64,000 nucleotides of DNA. It comes from Galeruca laticollis. Lineage: Eukaryota; Arthropoda; Insecta; Coleoptera; Chrysomelidae. The stretch is taken from the NCBI GenBank assembly GCA_963921935.1, contig OY998178.1, forward strand, positions 49,716,951 to 49,780,950, read 5' to 3'. Position 1 is the stretch's first letter. Each line of letters starts with the position of its first letter. The position numbers and the translations under genes are program-made. Shown piece after piece: positions 18,346 through 29,689 of the stretch. The notes under the pieces are model-generated. The model saw only the letters and a program-made list of their open reading frames with translations, ran no database searches and was not told where the DNA came from.

Positions 18346-18490
18346 TTGTCACCAAAATCCAAAGTGTATACAAAATTTCAGATTAATCGGTTGACAGGAA
18401 GAGGGTGAAATTTGAATTACTAAATTTGACCCAAGAATAAATAATAAATAAAACAAACGGGGTGAGCTAAATAAAACCGTTTAAAATACA
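18346..18490. other. Tail after the tandem repeat, ending in a TIR-like motif
   Basis: Unique sequence ending AAATAAAACCGTTTAAAATAC (about 18464-18488), which resembles the inner TIR motif ATAAAACCGTTTAACTT of the element at 17032. It may be the true far end of a larger composite element 17032-18490. Confidence 0.35.
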
Positions 18491-18557
18491 TTAACTGGAG
18501 TCGAATACCACAACCTGAGGAAGAGTCCCAAGCCCGGGGAGAATATATGTGACAAGC

Positions 18558-18839
18558 TATTTTGTAAATCGTTTATCAAGAATGGCAAATTGTGATGCTA
18601 AGGAATTATAGGGGTTTACTTGTTGTCACGTGCGGTACTTTCTGCCAATTTTAATACTTCGGCTGCCAAATATTCCATTACCGCTGCCAAATACACAGGA
18701 GCTCCAGCACTAAATATTTCGCATAATTTCCTCTTCTCAACATACGATTTATACATGGTACTGGAAATTGTAATCCAGCACTATTTGAGCGAGACTTTGC
18801 CTTTTCCTCAAGGTTATCGTCTTTACCACCTCCTGACAT
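18558..18839 (-). pseudogene. Histone H2A pseudogene
   Basis: The minus strand from ATG at 18839 reads MSGGGKDDNLEEKAKSRSNS, then AGLQFPV, RRGNYAK, then after a one-base frameshift AGAPVYLAAVMEYLAAEVLK and ARDNK, a TAA stop, and a degenerate IIP..H.L..I tail to about 18558. This is canonical H2A from its N-terminus through the histone fold and into the C-terminal helix, about 94 codons against about 124 in full H2A. The frameshift, premature stop and changed residues (PVGRIHR has become PVPCINR) mark it as dead. The poly(A) tail that would show retroposition is not evident. Confidence 0.8.
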
Positions 18840-19495
18840 TTTTGACATATTTTTCTGTTGATATTCTCGTCTATTTGAAACAACATAACACGACTCAATG
18901 TTTCCGTGATAAAGGGGGTTTTTATTGAGAAGGTTGGAATTGTTTCGTTTGTTTTGGTTGCCCTTATGTAGGATTAGCTTCCTCTGTAGGACTAGGTTTG
19001 GGGTGTTTGGGGGGTTGTAGTGTAGCGTTCATAGGTTGAGTTTGGTATTTTTGGGGAGTCGACTGAGGAACAAACCGAGTGTAAAAAAATTTCTAGAAGA
19101 GAGATGAAAAGTGCCTAGAAAAATTTTTTAAAAGGATTGAGAGTGTTGGAGCAGGCTTTTCGCTAGACAGTGGTACGAAGGAAAAGTTATCTCGGTTGGC
19201 AACGGGGATTGATGTTTGGAAGCAGCGAAGCTTAAAAAGTGTATAGAATAAGGTGACGAAAAGTGTCTAGAATTGGAAGGTTTTGGTCGAAGACCAACCA
19301 TGCCATGATGCCGGTATATATGATATGATGTTGAGTTGGCTAGGTGTCGGGAATTTATAAGAAGGGAGATTGATGAATTAGGGATGTCTCCGGTGTATAA
19401 AAGAGTAATTAACAAAAATTTGTAATGGATTAGAATTTTGGAGTTTTTATTTGAAAAGTGTCTAGCAAATTTTTTTTAAAAGTGTATAGAACTGG
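18840..19495. repeat. Region with five copies of a 14-bp motif AAAAGTGTMTAGAA
   Basis: Copies lie at 19107-19120 (one mismatch), 19235-19248, 19259-19272, 19454-19467 (one mismatch) and 19477-19490. All are on the plus strand, alternating TATAG and TCTAG. No gene is recognised; the minus-strand frame 19128-19415 has no family features. Confidence 0.5.
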
Positions 19496-19839
19496 GTGTT
19501 TGATGGTGATAGTGGATTTGAATATATCTGTGGAGCCTTGATTGCGGGGGTTTGGGATCTTTTGCGCGGTACGATATTCCCTGCGTCGGTCCATTTGGCT
19601 CATTTTCGTGATACGTCTACCTATGAATTCATATTAAAGCGCCCCAGTTACATCAAATGCGGAAGCGTAGAGGAGCGGAGCCAATTCAAATTACATTGTT
19701 TGATACATGTGTAGTGTATGTACTTGGAATCAAGTGATCACTTTGTGAAACCACTACCTATGTACCTATTGTCATTACTTAAATGTGATGTTGACTACAA
19801 GTTTTGCCTTCACTCCAATTTGGAGTTTTAGTAGGGCTG

Positions 19840-19935
19840 CCTACACTTGAAGGGAAAAAACTTTGTTCCAATATGACGGGAGTTGGAGAACCGACCATTT
19901 ATAGATTTTTACGAGAAAGAAAGAGTGTAATTGTT
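19840..19935 (+). pseudogene. Possible helix-turn-helix remnant of a transposase
   Basis: The frame reads GKKLCSNMTGVGEPTIYRFL, then RERKSV, resembling the 'TGVSxRTVxRI' helix-turn-helix at the N-terminus of Tc1/mariner-type transposases. It is very short and isolated; the nearest compatible DDE domain is at 22675-23345 on the same strand. Confidence 0.25.
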
Positions 19936-20120
19936 AGATGTTCTAATATGTGGGGGGGTAATAAGCCTTTGGAAATCGAAGAATTTTATTCACGTATTAT
20001 TTGAAGACATGTACTCATTATACTGTAATGAAGTAATTCCAACCTTGGACAAAATTATCATATTATTTATCACATTAGGTTTGCCCGTTCTAAAACTCTG
20101 CTCAGGTTGTGGAATTCGAT

Positions 20121-20500
20121 TCCACGTTGGGCGCCAATTTGTCACATGAGTTTTCCCCGGCCTATGACTCTGCTCAGTTTGTGAAATTCGGCACTAGGTA
20201 CACTTTTTATTACCTCAATTGGGATAAGGTAAATCAATAACAAAATTTTTGAGAAAAACGAATTTATTTAACACAAAAATAAACTCACATAAACCATGTA
20301 TTCACTATACAATACGAATAAAATACAGTCTAACAATAACAATGTCCAACTCAAGATTTTATAGATATCGAAAATAAGTTAAGGACTTATCTAGGAGAGA
20401 CGGGGGATGTACAGCTCTCAGCCATATCAGTAGTTTCCTTAGCCGTCGGTGGTCTGGGAGGTGGCAACTTCTTGATCAAAATGCGGATTCAGAGGTCTAC
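20121..20500 (-). repeat. LTR remnant with tRNA-Lys-type primer site
   Basis: The minus strand reads CTCATGTGACAAAT followed directly by TGGCGCCCAACGTGGA (20121-20136), the layout of an LTR end plus a tRNA-Lys primer site. The sequence upstream (20138 onward) is taken as LTR; its outer edge is unresolved. No gag follows on the minus strand. Related segments lie at 20065-20118 (minus) and 18496-18555 (plus), all sharing CACAACCTGAG..GAGT and a ..TGTGA end. Confidence 0.35.
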
Positions 20501-21218
20501 TTGCGAGCTGCAGAGCTGTAGACAAAGAAAGGAAGGAGAAACAGTGGGAAGAAAAAATTGAAAATTGAAAAGAAGGAATGAGAGGAACATATTAGAAGCT
20601 TATACTCCAATACATCTGTTCATTCTTATTCGTCTTATTCCCAACATATTTAGAAAATGCAAATTTGAATTATAGAAAAATAACCAGAACGAATATGTTT
20701 AAAATTGTCTTCACAAAATAAAGTTGGACGTCACCTAGTTTTTTAAGAAAAATAATAGATATGAAAAAACTTGAAACACCAACAAAATAACGTTTCCGAA
20801 TGATCGAAATATTTTAACAAAATCGAAAAATCGGAATAAATTGATTTGTGAGCACACAACTACAATTTGAAAAGTAATATAAAAACTTACCGATAGACAT
20901 GTTACAAGTACCATCAATAAGCAAAAAAAAGTATGAAAATTATTACGAGAGATTGGATTTCACTGGAAGAACTATATTCGGAAGTAACTACTTATTGATA
21001 GACAAGACATTGTGTATTGGAAAAAGGATTATTTTAGAACAATCGAAAGGTATAGTTCACGTAAGAGATATAGTGCGAAGTTTCGGCTTATCCTTTGATA
21101 CGAATACTGTCATAGTCCAGTCAATATAATAATTTAAAATGCTTATTGGACGACATATTCCGTTAATATTATAATTTCAACTAACAAACGTTCAAATGTA
21201 TTTAATAATTTTATAATT
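20501..21218. other. Noncoding stretch
   Basis: Nothing recognised. A plus-strand 76-codon frame at 20899-21129 has no family features. Confidence 0.4.
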
Positions 21219-22338
21219 GAAGTGAAACTTTTTATGGGACACTAGCGTTTTGTCATGAGAGTTAACTCGTCGAGCTAACAAAACTGTTAAACTCCTTGTG
21301 AGAGAGGCGGAAAAAATTAACGAAGATCGGCACAAAGAGGAGACGCCGAGAATAGTCGCAGGGCATTGTTTATTGATGGCGATCATATTATTCCGTTTAT
21401 CAATCCCCACTTCGCTGCGCGAACGATAAAGTGAGAACGCATTCGGGGGGAAAAGGATACCAAAAGCGCTTAATAATTTCTGCCGATATTGGTATAATCC
21501 AGTGCGAAATTAATATAGAAATTGTTTACCTTTAAAATTAAGGCGATAAAAACTAGGAAATTTCTTTGCATTGTGTATTCATTTGTATTATTTTGAAAAA
21601 AATATGCAATAAAACGTAACAAGAGTATTGAAATATATTGAAAAAGGAAATAAACAGGTATACTTGTCCGTACAGGTAAGTTCTGTACTCATTAAAGTTT
21701 AAGCATAAACTGTGTTATCTCCTACTTTCCGCATTAAGACCAACGCGCATCGTGGGCGTGTCCACTTTCAAACTTTCAGCTATATTTGCTAACCTGTACG
21801 TAGAAGAGCAAGTAAGTCTCAGTTCATCAGAGAAAGTCGTTGTAACTAGTGTTGCTTTATTTATGGAAATATTTTTGAAGTGAAACTTTTTATGGGACAC
21901 TACAGAGGTTTTGGTTACGAGGTAATCTCGTAAAGTCTAACAAGTTTTGTGAAGCTCTTATTATCATTTGTACTTAAACTTAGTGAGATAAACGCAGCGC
22001 TGTTCTCCCCTTCTGTCATCACTCGACTCGATTTAAAATCAAACGAAAAACGCGGGTTCGATACCCCCATGGGCGGCCAGAACTTTTCTTAGGTATTAAA
22101 AAGGAAGGATACGTAATATGCATTCAAATTTCTTAAAAAGAATATTTACTTTTGTTTGTCTTTTATTGTTAATAGTTTTTTATAGTCTATCCGAAAAATT
22201 ATTGTTTTTATTTTGGAAATAATTTTTGTTTTAATTTTTTTAAATTATAGTTTTTTATGTTGTTGATATTTATGAATTCTCTTTGTACACTCATTGGCGG
22301 TTATTGCGTCATAAAACATAAAAAGTTTCACTTCTGAC
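21219..22338. repeat. MITE-like terminal repeats GAAGTGAAACTTTTTATG (two direct, one inverted)
   Basis: GAAGTGAAACTTTTTATGGG occurs at 21219 and 21877 (plus) and, as its reverse complement (CATAAAAAGTTTCACTTC), at 22317-22334. The two direct copies stay similar for about 90 bp, including an AACAA.TTTTG block. The 21877/22334 pair could be the two ends of a ~460-bp non-autonomous element, and 21219 the end of a second. The segment 22055-22080 contains a tRNA B-box-like GGTTCGATACC but no complete tRNA. Confidence 0.45.
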
Positions 22339-22674
22339 GCTGTTAGTTTTCGACTGACGCATAAATCTTGTTATTAAATAGATCTTGAACATAACACCAG
22401 ACAATTAACACTACCTTATATCTCGTTTTATTAACAAGAATTAGTGATATAATTTTCAAATAACATATTATTTTCACCATATTTTACTGAACTATAAGTA
22501 TATTTTGAGATAGCAGTTTTTTGCACCTGTCCACCAGCGATAAGCGACGCTCACTATTTAGTTAGTAGGCTAGCATCCAGGTAGAGTGTAGTGTGTGAGT
22601 CGTATTGGTAAAAATTGCAAAATATTATTACGTTTCAGAGTCTAGCTCCGCATCACAACTTCAAGGGGATATGC

Positions 22675-23345
22675 CATTTCATTTCTGCACTATATGTTTT
22701 GCGCGTACTATACCGAGAAGAAGGAAGAAATATTCATTATTTAGACGACACTTGGCTAAACGAAGGTCATACCGTATGACAAGTATGGATAGATAGGACA
22801 GTGAAAAGTTCCATCAGGCGTTCGTCCAAGGAGTATCTACTGGTCTGAATAAGATTCCCCTTGGAAAAAGACGCAGACTTTGTTTGGCCCATATTGTTAA
22901 ACACATTATTTTATCAATGGCGGTTATTGAGATAAATTTTGAGCAGATATAAGATTTAATTCCAGAACATTCTGTAATCGTTCTCTACCATTCAAGACTG
23001 GTAGAGGAATTGCCAACAGCTGCATGAATAAAAGCAGAAATAATCGCCTAGCTGGACAAGGAGCATTCGGTAAAAAGACAATTATTAGAAATTGTGAAAC
23101 AGCACAAAACAACTTTCAAAAAATATGTTATTGACAAAATGGTATTGGGACATGGAGTAAGCGTGCTACGATTACCACCATACCACTGCGACCTTAACCC
23201 AATTGAACGCATATGGGTGCACGTAGAGGGTAACGTAGCATGGCACAACAAAACATAAATTGAAAGACGTACAACAATTAGTACATAATGTCCTCGATAA
23301 CAGTAGTATTCCACTATATACTTGGAAGCAATACTCAACGTAAAA
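22675..23345 (+). pseudogene. Tc1/mariner (IS630)-superfamily transposase remnant
   Basis: In shifting plus-strand frames: TWLNEGHTV (near 22750), FVQGVSTGLNKIPLGK (22820), VEELPTAA (22995), LLEIVKQHKTTFKKYVIDKM (23085), then LRLPPYHCDLNPIERIWVHV (about 23170). The 'LPPYHCDLNPIE' block is the end of the DDE_3 catalytic core of a Tc1/mariner-related insect family, with the last Glu/Asp position. Many stops and shifts; clearly dead. Confidence 0.7.
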
Positions 23346-23946
23346 CTTGTTTATTAATTCACAGTACAAAACTGGTCAGATATACCCAAACTTGTTAGAA
23401 CCACCCATTATAGCTAAACTGGGATTTGGATACAGAATGTGCTATCACTATGACGGAAACGAAACTTAGTCAAATCTAAAAGATGAATAAACGTGAATTA
23501 GGGGTTTATTCTTCGAAGGCTGCTATTCATGTATTGAGAACAGAAAGGGCAAACAAAACATCAATTTTATCAGAAATATCTGTATTGCTTTGCATTTCAG
23601 GGTAGGGTTAGGATAGTTAGAACAAGGCAAAATGAGTTTCAACCATTGAGAAAGTTGGCAATTTACATAAAAATCAAATTTACGACAAGAGCCGAAGGCG
23701 AGTAGAGTCATTTATTCAAATGGAAGTGACCATTTCTCACAAGATCAATACTATACCTTTACTAATCAAATTCAAGAATTAAGTAATAATTGTAATATTA
23801 CTTTTACGCCCAACCTATGTAATATGCCAGAGAAGTATTGGTTTACCCCAAAAAAAGTTTTAATTTTGAAATTATTGTGTTATTTTTACGTCTTCCATCA
23901 ACAACAACACAAAAAAACGGTTTTTAGAAAAAAAAAGCCTGTGTGT
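23346..23946. other. Noncoding stretch
   Basis: No recognisable coding or repeat structure. Confidence 0.4.
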
Positions 23947-24046
23947 ATGTCGTCGTCCTCGTCGTCGTCGTCCTCGTCGTCGTCGTCCTCGTCGTCGTCG
24001 TCCTCGTCGTCGTCGTCCTCGTCGTCGTCGTCGTCGTTGTCGTCGG
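23947..24046. repeat. (TCG)n/(TCC) microsatellite with 15-bp higher-order period
   Basis: Trinucleotide TCG runs interrupted by TCC every 15 bp (TCCTCGTCGTCGTCG). Poly-Ser and poly-Arg reading frames over it are by-products. Confidence 0.9.
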
Positions 24047-24067
24047 CCACTTTTCCTTACATGTCTT

Positions 24068-24850
24068 GTTAGCACGATACAGCCTCCAGAGTGCAACAAG
24101 TCCCCAATTTCATGATTGAATGTTGTTAAGGACATGTCACAAATGAACCCTATTGATTTTCAGCTCTCCGGAGCCAATACAACAGGTGCTACAGTACTTT
24201 AAGTACGATATTTTAGTAATTTTTTTAGAAATTTCAGTTTGTTAGCACGATACATCCGCCGGAGTTCAACAGGGTCACCAATTTTATGTTTGAATATTAT
24301 TCAGGACATCACACGAATGAACCCTTTTGGTGTTCAGCTCACCACAGCCAATACAACAGGTGCTACAGTACTTTAAGTACGATATTTTTGTAATTTTTGA
24401 AGAAGTTTTAGTTTGTTAGCACGATACAGCCTCCGGAGTATAAACAAGTGACCAATTTTATGATTGGATACTATTCAGAGAGTCCCAAAGATGAACTCTA
24501 CTGATACTCAGCTCACTAAAGCCAGTACAACGGGTGCTATGGTACTTGAAGTACCAAATTTTTGTTATTTTTCGATAATTTTCAGTTTGTTAGCACGATA
24601 CAGCCTCCAGAGAGTATACGATTGATCAACTTTATGACTGAATATTGTTCAAGGTGTCGCACTGATATACTCTATTGATTTTCAGTTGACTAGAGGGAGT
24701 ATAGCGGGTTCTATAAATCCAGATATACAAAATTTTTGGTTATTTTTGGAGAAATTTCGGTTTGTTTGCACAATACATACCCACCCCCCCGAAGTGTATA
24801 CAAGTAACAATATTATGATAGAATATCGTTAAGGGCCACAGATGCGGAAA
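24068..24850. repeat. ~174-bp tandem satellite, about 4.5 units
   Basis: Units begin GTTAGCACGATACA at 24068, 24241, 24415 and 24589, and a degraded GTTTGCACAATACA at 24764 (periods 173, 174, 174, 175). Each contains a near-palindrome around GTACTTTAAGTAC and an AATACAACAGGTGCTA segment. Divergence rises towards the last units. Confidence 0.9.
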
Positions 24851-25650
24851 AGTTAGTTTTAATATTTAAAACCGTTTATTTTTCCATATCTCTTTCAAAT
24901 TATCAACATATATATTGAGCGTACCGTATTTCTTTCTAGACTTTCGTGGCAAGAGGTTTAGTGTTGTAAGTTTGAAAGCCTCTTGCACGTCTGAGGGCGT
25001 ACAATTCTCTATCATCCACAAATTGTTTCTATTTTCCTTGATATTTTGTAGAGGTGGGACAAACACAGATTCGATATCAAATGTCAATGTAAATTAATTT
25101 TTGGGAAAATAATGAACCGTCCTATAATAGTTACGATAAACTCTACCCCTGTAGAAAAGTAAAATTTCGTCTTCACGTTGGCGACCCATGGAGAAAATCT
25201 TCAAACTTCATCACAGTTGAAGAATGAACAACTTTCTCAACTTAAAACGTATCAAAAATGTACGATTAGAAAAATAATTTTCTTAACGGCGTTCGTTTTC
25301 AAAATAGGTATTTTTTCATAAACAATTACCTATTTATTAAAAACCAAAAACTATAACATTATTTTAATGCTGAAGTTTGAATAATAAATGAAAGGTAGAA
25401 CATTACAATGAATTGAACATAGAGTGATCAAAACGTCCTCGGGTTTCGCAGACAAATAATTGTTGGAAATATATTATAACAAGTTTGGCCGGTACGCCAT
25501 TGGGCGAAAACAGCTGACGATAAATTTATTAGATGAACTAAGTTTATTAGATGAAGTGCCTAGATATTTTTCTACAAATTTGAATAACGACGAACAAGTT
25601 ACATGTCGACCGGACATTGATTAAAAAACCGGATATGGTTCAAAATACCC
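24851..25650. other. Noncoding stretch with one unassigned short frame
   Basis: A minus-strand 73-codon frame at 24866-25087 (VFVPPLQNIKENRNNLWMIE, ending KKYGTLNIYVDNLKEIWKNK) looks protein-like but I do not recognise it. The rest is AT-rich noncoding sequence. Confidence 0.3.
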
Positions 25651-25654
25651 ACAG

Positions 25655-25656
25655 AT

Positions 25657-25727
<71 letters not shown>
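25655..25727. repeat. (CA)n(TA)n microsatellite
   Basis: A short CA run followed by about 30 TA dinucleotides. Confidence 0.9.
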
Positions 25728-25731
<4 letters not shown>

Positions 25732-26339
25732 TACAAATTCAAAATACCCTCCATAAAAGCTTGTTAGTGAGACCTAATAAAACAAGGATAATACAAATAA
25801 TACAAATTCAATAATATAAAAGCTTTGTCCAGCGAGTCGTATCAGTACCCTCGCAAACTACCTTACTAGAAGGTCGAGTATTCAAGTACTCACTGCTGGT
25901 TCTCAAAATCAAGAACACATGTTAGCTAGTCAAGCCATTCAATTTATGAATCTATTTCTCAGCAAATGCGTATTCAAATTTAACTCTGTGTAGGCACACA
26001 GGGGTGTCACACACCCCAGGCAAGCTACTGTCAATTCTAGCTTGGTTTAAAGTAATATATGGTTCCTCCCAATCTATATACCTCTCAACAATAACCCGTA
26101 GCTGTCCCTGCAGTGTTTATCGAGCCGATCGCTCGTCTTTGAAGCAAGCACATGGCACCTTAATCGAGTTGGGGTATGCTACACCTAAGTGTACCAAATT
26201 AATAACGGAAATTTTACATTAGCAAGTGAGATAAGTTGCTGTTTTAGATATTGCTGGGTTTTGGTTTTAGCGACTTTTTCAATAAAATGGTTCCCGTTTT
26301 CAAATAAAAATTGGAGTTATAAATTATTTTAATAACTCT

Positions 26340-27990
26340 TCTAGATCGGATAATACGAAGCAGAACAAAAAAATTACGCCAATTATGGGAGCACGCTGAC
26401 ACTCTGAGCGACACAACTTATCAGGCAGCAGAAGAACCATTCGTCGACACTGACTCAGATATAGATCGTAGATCGACTCAGTCATCGCTCAGAAGCCTCA
26501 GATACTTAGCATGAGATATCAGATAATGAAATACCGGATGAAGAGTTGATGGAAAACACTGCAAACTGTCTGGGGTGTTGACAAACAATAAAATGAACAG
26601 AGACACCGCCAAATCCTAATGTGCGCACTCGTCAAGAAAATATAATAACCCATTCACCAGGACCAAAAAATGCCGCAAAGTTCGTAAACATTCCGATAAG
26701 ATGAGTTATTTATCGATGATCAAATAATCGAGTCTATAGTGAAATGGACTAATCAGTGGATAATAGAAGTCTGCAGGTTATACAAGTCCCATGTTGGTCC
26801 CACAAGTCCATCAGAAATGAAAGCGTTGATTGGTCTTCTATATTTGGCTCGCAGAATGAAGGGAAGTAGACTGGATTTGGAGGACTTGTGGACAGACGAT
26901 GGCACAGGCTTGGACGTTATTAGGGCTACATTGCTACTGAAGCGGTTCCATTGTTTATTATGCTGTTGGAAAGTTGGCACCAATAAGGTCCATATTCGAC
27001 AGATTTGCCTAAAATTGTCAGCAATACTACAGCCCATCTGAATACCTTACCATGTTTGAGAAATTTGGAGCATTCAGAGGAAAATGTGGATTCAGGCAAT
27101 TCGCACCTAATAAACCAGCCAAATATGGCTTGAAACTATTTGCCTAGGTGGACAGTAAAATATTTTATGTACTAAATATTGAAGTGTGTGTCGGTGTACA
27201 ACCTGAAGGACCCTACAGGGTCAGCAATAATCCAATATATATTGTATTCCGTTTTGATGAACTCATTAAGCGCTCAAGAAGAATTATTACTTCCGATAAT
27301 TGGTTTACAAGCTATGATTTGTTTGTTAAACTACTAGAAGATTACAGACTGTGCCGACATCTGTAGGCACACTCCGAAAAAACGAAAGACAGATACAGTC
27401 AAAACAAGGCAACAGTTTACCTCTAAATTTGTGCTTCAAACGGATGTAACGCTTGTCTCTTATACACCTAAAAAAAATAAGAATGTTATTATTAAGTCCG
27501 CGGTGAGCTTTAGATGCTCGAACTGATATTATTTTATAACATGACCAAAGGGTGTGTCGACACTGTTGATCAGTTGTCCTCCACATACGATGTCTCTATG
27601 AATTGCGGCCGTTTGCCCCTAACGCTGTTTTTTCTCTTCTGAATAGTGCTGGAATTAACGCTTTTGTTATACAATTGAACAATAATCAGGAAAATATTGA
27701 GAGGCGTAACTTTATAAGGGAACTTTCATTATCCCTTGTGACGAAACACCAATTGAACCGCCTTCCAAATCCAAAAATTCGGCTTGCCGTACGAAGAAAA
27801 TTTCGAATATCACCAACGAACTGATGCCAAGTCGATCTGGAGTTGGGGATAAACGTCAAAAGGCATCCAGCAGGTGTCATATTTGGCCAACAAAGAAGGA
27901 TCGCAAGACGCTTTACATGTGTATAAAGTGTAATGCTTACATCTGCCTGAGCGTGCTGTGCTCAGATCTGCACCGAATGTAGAGCTCAAG
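26340..27990 (+). pseudogene. piggyBac-like transposase (broken), copy 1
   Basis: Plus-strand frames give the full piggyBac order: acidic N-terminus (EEPFVDTDSDIDR), ENIITHSPGPKNAAK (26640), MKWTNQWIIEVCR (26739), MKALIGLLYLARRMKGSRLD, PNKPAKYGLKLFA (27110), ITSDNWFTSYDLFVKLLED (27290; a catalytic Asp), YNMTKGCVDTVDQL (27537; the last Asp) and a Cys-rich C-terminus near 27870 (LYMCIKCNAYIC). Multiple stops and frameshifts. Terminal repeats not firmly identified; GGGGTATG motifs occur near 26172 and 28290. Confidence 0.8.
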
Positions 27991-28449
27991 ATAGCGATCA
28001 AATTGAATAAATTTAGCGCTGTAAATGATTTCTTTCTTCATTTTTCAGTATATATTTACGTTTTCTATAATTCCTTTGTTGATATTTCTTTAAAATTTTT
28101 TTAACAAAGTGAAAGATATATTTTTTGTCATTAAAATAAACGTATTTAGACGTTTTCCTCAAATACGTACTACTTTTATATTTTTGAATATTATTCGCGA
28201 ATTGGTATTAGATAGAATAACAAAATAAAAAAGTTTTTCAAAGAAATCTTAAATATGAGGGTTTTTTGCAAAAAATTATATATAAATATGGGGTATGCCA
28301 TACCCCAGTATACCATTTTCGTTATTTTTTTTCAGTGTACCAGCGCAGGGTAAAGTGATTGTCATTATTTCTAAAGTTGTTACTGGGTGTTGCGTAAGGG
28401 AGAAATTTTCAATTGTGTGAATGAAACTGATACGCTCTATTTGTGAGTT

Positions 28450-29160
28450 TTATTCGACGTCAACGTCTACGATGCCCCCAATTCGGAAACCAGCTGCCAA
28501 AATAGAATACAGTCCACTTATGTCTGACCTATGTGGTTTATTAAATTGATGTTCAATTATGTCTTGCAAGTCTTGACGTGAATTTACATCTGAAGCATGG
28601 ACTTTTCCTTTACATACGACCAGAATATGTAGGATAGAGATCACATGAAAGTAGATACCAATGAATCGGAACTTCTGCCAATCCATCAATTCCGATAATG
28701 GTTACGACACCTTCCATCGAAGTGCGTAAAACGTTAAACCTTTCAATATTTCGAATAGATGATTTCCTAAAAACTCTAAGTACATATTACCAGTCAGATG
28801 ACCAGGTATAATGTGATAAGCAATTAATTTATATCTAAAGGTGCTGCACAAATATTAACTTTGAATGTGGGTTGGTAATTTAACACCATTCTAACATGTG
28901 GATTATCATCACACCTGTAGTGTTCATAACGAGAGTTGAACATTCCTTGTTACGCAAGGGTGTCCTCGGCGGTGAAAACGATAAATTTTGAAAAAATTAG
29001 GATTGAGGGCTATACTTTCTTGTAACGTTTCGCAAAATTCATTACCGTAGATTATTAGGTAAGACTTCTTGGACTTTCCTGTAGTCATAAGGATGTAGCC
29101 TCTGCTCCTCAAGTATCCTCCAAGTACTTGCAGAAGACGTATTTCTTTATCATGTTACAT
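28450..29160 (-). pseudogene. Tc1/mariner-like transposase remnant
   Basis: The minus strand reads LRSRGYILMTTGKS, YEHYRCDDNPHVRMVL, then stop-interrupted HLTGNMYLEFLGNHL (about 28780) and, at the end, KVHASDVNSRQDLQDIIEHQ (about 28590). 'NPH', 'HLTGNxYLxFL' and the 'V.A.DVNSRQDLQ.RI' tail are characteristic of a mariner-related family widespread in insects. Only the middle and C-terminal parts are legible. Confidence 0.5.
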
Positions 29161-29689
29161 TATTTTCGATAATTGATGTCTATACATCAACCAAATTTAA
29201 TGTGATATTCTCTTTCTGAATCGTTTTTAATATTCGAGACCTATCAGAATACATTGGTGTCACCGTATGTATTCGATTCTAAGATACATACAATAATATG
29301 CGACTGAAATACCCTTCAAGGTACTTTGTTCAATCAGAAGATGGTAGATCTAATAAAAAAATGCGTGCATTCCACAGAAGCCTCGAAATTCTCGGTCTGT
29401 GTAACAATCTTTCTAGGCCGCTATAGAACATCAATATTTTGAATACAATCCGACTCGTGAGAGGATTATCCAGTGAAAATCTGTTCCAATACCACTCGTA
29501 CATTGTTTGAATACCAGGAAGTGAATATATGGATTATAATAAGTGATAATAATATTGCTAACAATAGTCATTATGATAATAATAACGTGAATATCTACAT
29601 GCTCATACCTGCCATAATGCTTAGCCGGAGCCGATACTGTTGCCAGTTAACTTCACTACCGGTAACGACGTAAGTCCTGTACTGCCAGC
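29161..29689. other. Noncoding stretch
   Basis: AT-rich. Nothing recognised before the 5' region of the R4-like LINE. Confidence 0.4.

Noticed and set aside
18620..18928. Plus-strand 102-codon frame as a gene
   Set aside because: It is the antisense shadow of the histone H2A pseudogene.
22040..22085. Possible tRNA or tRNA-derived SINE (GGTTCGATACC box)
   Set aside because: Only a B-box-like segment is present; no matching acceptor stem, anticodon arm or A box found upstream.
23824..24135. Poly-Ser (+) and poly-Arg (-) frames
   Set aside because: Products of the TCG/TCC microsatellite.
24068..24850. CRISPR or miRNA cluster from regularly repeated ~174-bp units
   Set aside because: The whole unit repeats, with no unique spacers and no single stable hairpin; satellite DNA fits better.
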